Positions 59,561 to 64,000 of a DNA stretch of 64,000 nucleotides are shown here, piece after piece (the stretch's first letter is position 1; each line of letters begins with the position of its first letter). Source of the DNA: a virus; IMG/VR virus record IMGVR_UViG_3300037883_000122, positions 34,775 to 98,774 of that record; one strand, given 5' to 3'. The position numbers and the translations under genes were made by a program. The notes beneath the pieces were generated by a model, which saw nothing but the letters and a program-made list of their open reading frames with translations, did not search any database and had not been told where the DNA came from.

Positions 59561-59731
59561 ATGAACGACTTTGCTACCAAGAACTACCACTCGGGTAAAT
59601 CCTCGCTGATGACTAAACTGAAAGCACTCGGCTTCGTCCTGCTTTGTTTTGGTGTGCTCGCTGGCCTCACTGCTACGGCAGCAGAAGTCGGCCATGCCAT
59701 GCAAGTGGAGCGCATCGCCGCTGGTGATTGA
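59561..59731 (+). CDS. Small membrane-anchored peptide
   Basis: This is a 56-residue protein; ATG 59561 has GGAG 9 nt upstream. After a basic N-terminus (KNYHSGKSSLMTKLK) comes one hydrophobic segment ALGFVLLCFGVLAGLTATAA, followed by a short polar tail. The segment may be a membrane anchor or a signal peptide cut after TATAA. An upstream in-frame start at 59513 would begin inside the terminator box. Function unknown. Confidence 0.55.
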   Translation: MNDFATKNYHSGKSSLMTKLKALGFVLLCFGVLAGLTATAAEVGHAMQVERIAAGD

Positions 59732-59777
59732 CACGCAGTAGAATGAGCTGTAGAATCCGTTTCATGCAGTAGCCGCC

Positions 59778-59794
59778 GTCTGTCGGATACAGAC
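59778..59794 (+). repeat. Small inverted repeat upstream of the 59821 gene
   Basis: GTCTGT (59778-59783) and ACAGAC (59789-59794) are perfect inverted repeats 5 nt apart, 26 nt before ATG 59821. This could be an operator or a weak RNA hairpin in the leader. Confidence 0.3.
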
Positions 59795-59820
59795 TACAAC
59801 TTTGCAATAAGGAGCCAATA

Positions 59821-60342
59821 ATGGCCACGCAACAAAACACCGCCCCCGTCGAGAACGCTGCTGAGAAGAAGACGCTCAGCCCTTTCGAACTCGACCGTGA
59901 GATCGGCAAGAAGTTCAAGTTCTTCATCGGTACGGCGATGAACCTGGATAAGACGATCTGGCCGGGTGCGGTGCGCGATGCACTCCAGGCAGTTGTGGAC
60001 CTGGTGTCGCTCTCGAAGAAAGCAGGCATCAAGCCCGCTGAACTGCGTCGCATGAAGATCTACATGATCGCGACGGATCGCCTACGTAGTCTGTTCGAGG
60101 AGACGATCATGCTGCGCCTGGGTGAGGAGTTTGACTTCGCCTTTGCGCTGGAGCGTGGGTTCGAGGACCTGTTGCAGCGTGAGTGCAACATCATCCACGA
60201 GCGCGGTGAAGCACGCTGCAAGATCCGCTTCGTGAAAGCGAAGATCGAGACGGGCGACTACGCAGTGTACGAACGCGTATGCATTCGCTTCGATGGTCAG
60301 TACGACATCCAGTTCATCGATCGTTCGCGCTACGGTCTCTGA
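59821..60342 (+). CDS. Conserved hypothetical protein
   Basis: This 173-residue helical protein with a beta C-terminus has AAGGAG before ATG 59821. The middle has DALQAVVDLVSLSKKAGIKP and RLGEEFDFAFALERGFEDLL. The end (RVCIRFDGQYDIQF) is a strand pair. It is 9 nt before the 66-residue gene and co-transcribed. No motif known to me. Confidence 0.6.
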   Translation: MATQQNTAPVENAAEKKTLSPFELDREIGKKFKFFIGTAMNLDKTIWPGAVRDALQAVVDLVSLSKKAGIKPAELRRMKIYMIATDRLRSLFEETIMLRLGEEFDFAFALERGFEDLLQRECNIIHERGEARCKIRFVKAKIETGDYAVYERVCIRFDGQYDIQFIDRSRYGL

Positions 60343-60351
60343 GGAGGGATC

Positions 60352-60552
60352 ATGGCTCGTAACAAAAAGATGCTCATGAAGGAGATCACGAGCGGACTGG
60401 AACAAGCGCAGCATATCCTCGGCACGTTGGACGCAAATCCGACGTATCAGGAAATCATGACTGCCGCCAGTTCCGCAAGTCAAGCAGCTAATCAGTTGTA
60501 TCGACTGGCTGGCATGCTTGACGTCGAAGCCGATCTGCCTCAGCAAAACTAA
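60352..60552 (+). CDS. Small helical protein
   Basis: This 66-residue protein has a strong GAGGAGGG site before ATG 60352. It has amphipathic helices (MKEITSGLEQAQHILGTLD; ASSASQAANQLYRLAGML) with a Lys-rich start. It probably forms a coiled-coil dimer and may partner the preceding gene. Function unknown. Confidence 0.55.
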   Translation: MARNKKMLMKEITSGLEQAQHILGTLDANPTYQEIMTAASSASQAANQLYRLAGMLDVEADLPQQN

Positions 60553-60562
60553 AACTCCCTTG

Positions 60563-60615
60563 CCCCTCTCCCGAGGGGTGAGTTCAAGAGGGCCTTCGGG
60601 TCCTCTTTTTTTTTG
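60563..60615 (+). terminator. Tandem hairpins, second a strong intrinsic terminator
   Basis: The first stem is CCCCTC (60563-60568) / GAGGGG (60573-60578). The second is GAGGGCC (60588-60594) / GGTCCTC (60599-60605) with a TTCG loop, followed by nine T. The classical U-tract is present and TATG is absent. Confidence 0.8.
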
Positions 60616-60632
60616 TCTATTTGGAGCCCCTT

Positions 60633-60842
60633 GTGGCCAAAGAAAAGTTGATTCCCCTGGTCCACCTCCCGCACGGGGAAGTGGGTGCGTTCTTTAGCCC
60701 GAACTGCTTCTACAATCTGAGCGCCATCAACCCGGCGATGCCCAAGATGGACGCTCAGGGTCCGCAAGATCCGGTGGCTTGGCCAGGCATGCAGCTGTCG
60801 TATAAGGCGAATGTTATCGCTGGCGCTAATCGAATGTCCTGA
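60633..60842 (+). CDS. Small hypothetical protein
   Basis: This 69-residue protein starts at GTG 60633 with GGAG at a 6-nt spacing. The upstream in-frame TTG at 60621 lacks a site. It has the regular beta pattern LIPLVHLPHGEVGAFFSP and Pro/Gly-rich ends. Possibly a single small beta domain. It lies directly after the terminator of the preceding unit, so its own promoter must be near 60606-60632. Confidence 0.45.
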   Translation: MAKEKLIPLVHLPHGEVGAFFSPNCFYNLSAINPAMPKMDAQGPQDPVAWPGMQLSYKANVIAGANRMS

Positions 60843-60855
60843 TACCAAATTACAT

Positions 60856-60887
60856 GAGAGGGGAGCGAGACCTCTCTTATTTCCGTT
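60856..60887 (+). terminator. Weak hairpin with degenerate box
   Basis: GAGAGG (60856-60861) pairs with CCTCTC (60871-60876). TTATTTCCGTTAAC follows, which resembles the TTATGCCGTTA box with GC replaced by TT. A degraded member of the TATG family. Confidence 0.45.
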
Positions 60888-60910
60888 AACTTACCCGCGT
60901 GAGAACTAGC

Positions 60911-61195
60911 ATGCCGACCGCGCGCTTTACCGAAGAACAGCTTCAGGACATCCTGTCAAAGCTGAAAGTCACCCTGTTTGGAAAGATCCAGGAGTGTAAG
61001 CACCAGACCTCGAACGTGGGTCAGCGTATTGTGCTTGCAGGCATGGAGAAGGCCTTGAAGTATCCCGATACCGTCGTCGGTGGCGATACCGTGCATAAGC
61101 TCAACACGTACCAAGGGATGTTGAACGAAGTGAATGGTTATTTGACGGCACTCGAAGAGGCACAACTGACAGGAAGATCCAGAATGGCAGCTTAG
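60911..61195 (+). CDS. Small helical protein
   Basis: This 94-residue protein begins at ATG 60911; GTG 60899 in frame is an alternative and neither has a good ribosome site. Helices such as TEEQLQDILSKLKVTLFGKI and TVVGGDTVHKLNTYQGMLNE give a mostly alpha fold. The stop is 10 nt before the next start. No family is recognised. Confidence 0.5.
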   Translation: MPTARFTEEQLQDILSKLKVTLFGKIQECKHQTSNVGQRIVLAGMEKALKYPDTVVGGDTVHKLNTYQGMLNEVNGYLTALEEAQLTGRSRMAA

Positions 61196-61205
61196 GAGTA
61201 CTATC

Positions 61206-61466
61206 ATGCATTCGATCGCACTGACTCGTTACAATCTGTCGCGCTTTCAAAAGGCAGATCGTCAACGGTGTCAGGATACCTACGTGCTCGTTAAACGCGA
61301 GCAGGAGCGTCTCGAGACCCGTGGCAAGGGTTTGATGGTGAGTAACGATGTGCTGCGCTTAGCAGCCACGCACTTTCGGGCTGGGATCATCTTGCAGAAG
61401 TACAACCTGTTCGGCATTGCTGCAGACCAATTCGATCGCGCACTACAGCTACTTGCTTTGTTCTAA
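61206..61466 (+). CDS. Small basic protein
   Basis: This 86-residue protein has TTAGGAG before ATG 61206. It is Arg/Lys/Gln-rich (NLSRFQKADRQRCQDTYVLV; REQERLETRGKGL), with an Arg-rich surface and a C-terminal hydrophobic helix. A nucleic-acid-binding role is possible from charge. Co-transcribed with the preceding gene. Confidence 0.55.
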   Translation: MHSIALTRYNLSRFQKADRQRCQDTYVLVKREQERLETRGKGLMVSNDVLRLAATHFRAGIILQKYNLFGIAADQFDRALQLLALF

Positions 61467-61514
61467 CAAAGGGTGACTGCGAATCACCTTGCAATTCAGA
61501 CCACTGAGTCTTAC

Positions 61515-62129
61515 ATGAACCAGAAACCGCTTTCTTTCTTCTTCTCCAATTACGACTTCAAGAACTTCGAGGCAGTGAACGCCGACCAGGGCTTTGTCGA
61601 GAACCACATCAACACCCAGTACGAGGCCGACGAACGCCCCATCTTGCGACTGGTGCGGCGCTTTGTGCGCGAGCTCTCGGGTCATCCGACCGTGCATACG
61701 GACTTCTTCTTTGATGCCGGTGCGCACGAAGGCATGTGGCGCCGCAAGGAAGCCTATCGTGTCAACGTCGACGGCCTGGCGGTGTTGAAGATCAACATCG
61801 AGATGGGAGAAGATGCAGGGACCTACGACATGGCTCCGGCTACGTACGCGCGCCTCGCCTCCGTGTCGGAAAACTTCCACGGCAAGCACTTCGGTGATAC
61901 TAAGGAAGCAGGTCTGGACTACATGTACTGCTTTAGCCAGATCCGCAATCTGGTGAGCCAGCTGTCGAACAACTGCGTGTACAAGGTCGACGAAGACCAC
62001 TCGGGCTTTGCGCTGACGATCATGCCGTTGACCGAGGGTCTGGCCAAGTACCAGGCTGAGGCAGCAGCTGGTAAGGAACCGGAATCCACCGGCACCTTCA
62101 TCAAGATCCAGTTGCGCAATCCGCTGTAA
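61515..62129 (+). CDS. Conserved hypothetical protein
   Basis: This 204-residue protein starts at ATG 61515; the in-frame GTG 61473 is worse, because AAAGG touches it. It has aromatic and beta-rich segments (NQKPLSFFFSNYDFKNFEAV; HTDFFFDAGAHEGMWRRKEA) and a helical C-terminal third. It ends at a double-sided TATG hairpin. No family is recognised. Confidence 0.55.
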   Translation: MNQKPLSFFFSNYDFKNFEAVNADQGFVENHINTQYEADERPILRLVRRFVRELSGHPTVHTDFFFDAGAHEGMWRRKEAYRVNVDGLAVLKINIEMGEDAGTYDMAPATYARLASVSENFHGKHFGDTKEAGLDYMYCFSQIRNLVSQLSNNCVYKVDEDHSGFALTIMPLTEGLAKYQAEAAAGKEPESTGTFIKIQLRNPL

Positions 62130-62138
62130 GCCCACAAG

Positions 62139-62177
62139 GGCATAAGAGGCGAGCCTCGGGCTCGCCTCTATGACGTT
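62139..62177. terminator. Bidirectional hairpin with TATG boxes on both sides
   Basis: A stem of at least 10 bp AGAGGCGAGC (62145-62154) / GCTCGCCTCT (62160-62169) extends one further C-G pair to a TCG loop. TATGACGTTAG starts at 62169, and leftward CATA (62141-62144) gives TATGCCCTT. It lies at the convergent junction of 62129 and 62176. Confidence 0.8.
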
Positions 62178-62979
62178 AGCGGTATCCGCCAACCATCGAA
62201 CGAATGAAGCGCGTAAACGTTTCGTTGTCGTTCATGTAGGCTACCTTCTGCCAGGTGTTCATCAGAAACTCCTGGTACTGCGTCTCGGACTCTGCGTAGC
62301 TGTCGACGATTTCCTTGAACTTACCGATCTCCTGACCACCGGTGATCTTACCGATGTCCAGCTCAACGATCTGGTCGTTGTAGATGTACGACTTGACCGC
62401 CAGTTCAACCAGGGTGCAGAAAGCCTGATAGCTTCGCATCTGGATGTGCGACATGTTCTCGTCGTTAGCGAGGATACAACGCAGGTACACGTCCGGAGGC
62501 AACACGATGGTATCGCGCACCATGATCGTATTTTCACCGATCAATTGCACGCGGTGCGTCGAGGTCACTGGCAGCGCACCATAGGCGTCCATCACGGCTT
62601 GGCCTGCTTGGAGTAGCGTAGTGTTTTGAGCACCAGCAGCCACACCATAGCTCGATACCTTGGTCGGATCGGCAAAGGTGATGTTCAACACCGACAGGAT
62701 AGAGCGACCCTGGGTCTTGGTCTTGGGAATCCGGTAGACCGACGTGTAGTCGTTCATGCGCTCGTAGGGGATGTCGTCCAGGTAGATGAACGCTTCTGTA
62801 CCACCTACCAGGTTACAGTCCACGAGCACACGAGGACGCACGACTTGTTCGAGGATGCATTCGTCGATCGATTTAGGGGCTTGACGCCACCGGGCCGAAC
62901 GCTCTACGAATACCTCTTCGAGGATGCGCCGGGGGATGCGGAACTTGATCATGTCCACAGCGCGAGTGATGGCGTTCAC
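62176..62979 (-). CDS. Conserved phage protein, possibly structural
   Basis: This 267-residue protein starts at GTG 62979 with CAGGAGG upstream. It is mixed alpha/beta (ARWRQAPKSIDECILEQVV; YERMNDYTSVYRIPKTKTQG), with no membrane span or enzyme motif. It is a lone leftward gene among rightward early genes. A virion or head-completion role is possible but unsupported. Confidence 0.55.
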   Translation of the reverse strand: MNAITRAVDMIKFRIPRRILEEVFVERSARWRQAPKSIDECILEQVVRPRVLVDCNLVGGTEAFIYLDDIPYERMNDYTSVYRIPKTKTQGRSILSVLNITFADPTKVSSYGVAAGAQNTTLLQAGQAVMDAYGALPVTSTHRVQLIGENTIMVRDTIVLPPDVYLRCILANDENMSHIQMRSYQAFCTLVELAVKSYIYNDQIVELDIGKITGGQEIGKFKEIVDSYAESETQYQEFLMNTWQKVAYMNDNETFTRFIRSMVGGYR

Positions 62980-63109
62980 TATGGTCCTCCTGTTAAAATA
63001 AGATTCTACATAGGATCGTCGATTCTATTTACTTTCAGACCTATATTACGTACTTGAACTGAAGCAGAAAGCTTCTACCTTTATCCCTAGAACACTCCAA
63101 GGAGTTATC
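62980..63109. promoter_or_regulatory. Divergent region with early-type promoter box
   Basis: These 130 AT-rich nt separate the leftward gene at 62979 and the rightward gene at 63110. The perfect box CAGACCTATATTAC (TATATTAC at 63042-63049) lies 60 nt before ATG 63110. It probably drives the 130-residue gene and perhaps the tubulin-like gene. Confidence 0.6.
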
Positions 63110-63502
63110 ATGAAGAACGTCGCAAACATCAAGGCCTTCGCTGCTAACCTCTCGGCAGTGGTCTATGTGAACAAGCATCACAACCCGCTGGTCCGTCGTG
63201 ACGGTGCCGCGATTCTGTATCGTGTGCACTCGCTCGAAAACGGCGATTTCGCTGTCGAAGGCTTCCGTGCTTCGATGGCTGATGGCGAGTACAAGACGTA
63301 TGAAGGCGAACTCGCTCAAGGCAATCTGTGGGTTGGTGCCAAGAGCGTCGTGTTCGATTACGTGAAGTCGGATGACAGCGCGCTCACCCCGCTCGTGATG
63401 CCGTTCATGGATTCGAAGTACGAAGAGTTCTTTATCGCCGAAGCCAAGCCGGTCCTCACGTTCATCGTGAAGGCAGCTGAGCTCGAAGCAGTTGCAGCAT
63501 AA
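63110..63502 (+). CDS. Small probable early protein
   Basis: This 130-residue protein has AAGGAG before ATG 63110. It is beta-rich (LSAVVYVNKHHNPLVRRDGA; GNLWVGAKSVVFDYVKSDD), with a C-terminal Ala/Glu helix. It lies behind a TATATTAC box and in front of an intrinsic terminator, upstream of the tubulin-like gene. High G/C-ending codon bias suggests strong expression. No family is recognised. Confidence 0.6.
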   Translation: MKNVANIKAFAANLSAVVYVNKHHNPLVRRDGAAILYRVHSLENGDFAVEGFRASMADGEYKTYEGELAQGNLWVGAKSVVFDYVKSDDSALTPLVMPFMDSKYEEFFIAEAKPVLTFIVKAAELEAVAA

Positions 63503-63503
63503 G

Positions 63504-63530
63504 TGCCCGGCTCACGCTGGGCATTTTTTA
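63504..63530 (+). terminator. Intrinsic terminator
   Basis: TGCCCGGC (63504-63511) pairs with GCTGGGCA (63516-63523), with one G-T wobble, around TCAC. Six T follow. No TATG is present. Confidence 0.75.
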
Positions 63531-63587
63531 CCCGAGCATAGCCTACTATGTAGGAGTGATGCTCCGTTCAAAAACAAGGAAAGAAAC

Positions 63588-64000
63588 ATGTCCGCAAACA
63601 TCGAGAAAGTGAAAGGCTCGTTGCAAGTGTACGCAGCGGGCGGCGGTGGTATCAACATCGCCAGCCGTCTCGAGCAGTTCCGCAGTCGTCGTGATCCCGG
63701 TTACGCGCTGGTGTCGGTGTCGTACATCGATTCGTCGAAGTCGAACCTGCACAAGGAACTGCCCGCCGATTCGATCTACCTGATCGAAGGCAAGGATGGC
63801 GCAGGCCAAGTTCGTCGCGAGATCGCGCCGGAAGTCAAGCCGCGTCTGCCGGAAATCCTGCATGCGCACAAGCCGGGCAACCTCAGCGTCGTGATTCACA
63901 CGGCCGGTGGTGGTTCGGGTTCGGCCATCGGCCCGTTGCTGGTGGAAGAACTGATCCTGCGCGACACGCCGGTGATCGCCATCGTGGTCGGCGATGCTTC
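63588..64000 (+). CDS. phuZ: Tubulin/FtsZ-like GTPase, N-terminal part (PhuZ-like)
   Basis: The first 137 residues are visible; the rest lies beyond the window. The phosphate-binding loop AGGGGINIASR (about 17-27) and the tubulin signature TAGGGSGSA (residues 105-113, equivalent to GGGTGSG) are both intact. Between them lie the expected strands and helices (GYALVSVSYIDSS; LSVVIHTAGG). AAGGAAAG precedes ATG 63588. In phiKZ-type phages, PhuZ forms dynamic filaments that centre the phage nucleus and move capsids. The class is clear. Assignment to PhuZ over other phage tubulins is from context, since the C-terminus is not seen. Confidence 0.85.
   Translation, partial: MSANIEKVKGSLQVYAAGGGGINIASRLEQFRSRRDPGYALVSVSYIDSSKSNLHKELPADSIYLIEGKDGAGQVRREIAPEVKPRLPEILHAHKPGNLSVVIHTAGGGSGSAIGPLLVEELILRDTPVIAIVVGDA

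Noticed and set aside
61473-61514. Upstream GTG start for the 61515 gene
   Set aside because: AAAGG directly abuts the GTG with no spacing, so ATG 61515 is preferred; the difference is only 14 residues.
1-64000. tRNA genes, CRISPR arrays, insertion sequences, integrase or attachment sites
   Set aside because: Scanning by eye found no tRNA-like cloverleaf, spaced direct-repeat array or transposase/integrase motif. A tRNAscan or repeat search could still find a diverged one.

Overview
This window looks like part of the genome of a phiKZ-type jumbo myophage that infects a Gram-negative bacterium. No host chromosomal gene, integrase, transposase, tRNA or rRNA is visible. The identification rests on several hallmark genes in a phiKZ-like order: a DFDGD-bearing RNA polymerase beta-prime fragment followed by a long beta chain, next to a 2239-residue tail lysin; a T4/phiKZ-type prohead protease; a terminase large subunit, three structural genes, a tail sheath and a tail tube in one cluster; and, at the right edge, the start of a tubulin/FtsZ-like GTPase of the PhuZ kind. 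Base composition is moderately GC-rich with mostly G/C-ending codons. This would fit a phage of a beta- or gamma-proteobacterium (Ralstonia, Burkholderia or Pseudomonas type), but the host is inferred and not shown. Correspondence to phiKZ gene numbers is from memory of gene order and was not checked by alignment.

Layout. 1-7 kb: a virion-type fragment, an SbcC/Rad50-like ATPase, a baseplate spike and two structural proteins, one ending in a SPRY-like domain. 7-19.5 kb: accessory and DNA/RNA-metabolism genes, namely a membrane protein plus lipoprotein pair, a GIY-YIG/RNase H fusion, a RecA-like P-loop ATPase, a tightly overlapped run of small genes (zinc-binding, SLOG-like, a 38-residue membrane peptide, a second GIY-YIG-like protein), and a NADAR-like protein. 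19.5-30 kb: three virion proteins including the giant GH19 tail lysin. 30-39.5 kb: virion RNA polymerase subunits, two conserved genes and the prohead protease. 39.7-43.6 kb: a unit with an early-type promoter, then a DUF488-like gene that overlaps its neighbour by 230 nt and an RNA ligase. 43.7-57.8 kb: tail tube, sheath, three structural genes, terminase and three further genes. 57.8-58.5 kb: a gene-free island with several terminators. 58.5-64 kb: small, probably early genes and the tubulin-like gene.

Two regulatory signals recur. TATATTAC-like boxes (17550, 39594, 58432, 63042) lie 60-120 nt upstream of + strand genes and resemble the AT-rich early-promoter motif reported for phiKZ-like phages. 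The more striking signal is a family of GC-rich hairpins that close transcription units. Most are followed not by a U-tract but by a TATG box, commonly TATGCCGTY or TATGACGTY. Six of the seven convergent gene junctions carry the box on both sides, whereas single-direction junctions carry it almost always only on the 3' side of the transcript. This is the best candidate here for an undescribed system: a non-canonical terminator or RNA-processing signal for the phage's own multisubunit RNA polymerases.

The genes fit a plausible programme. Virion-packaged RNA polymerase would transcribe early promoters. The RecA-like, SbcC-like, RNase H, nuclease and ligase genes would serve replication and repair, and perhaps escape from host defences. 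The protease, terminase and tail cluster would build the particle, and the tubulin-like protein would position the replication compartment. Around twenty-five genes have no function I can name; they are listed with what can be seen in them.
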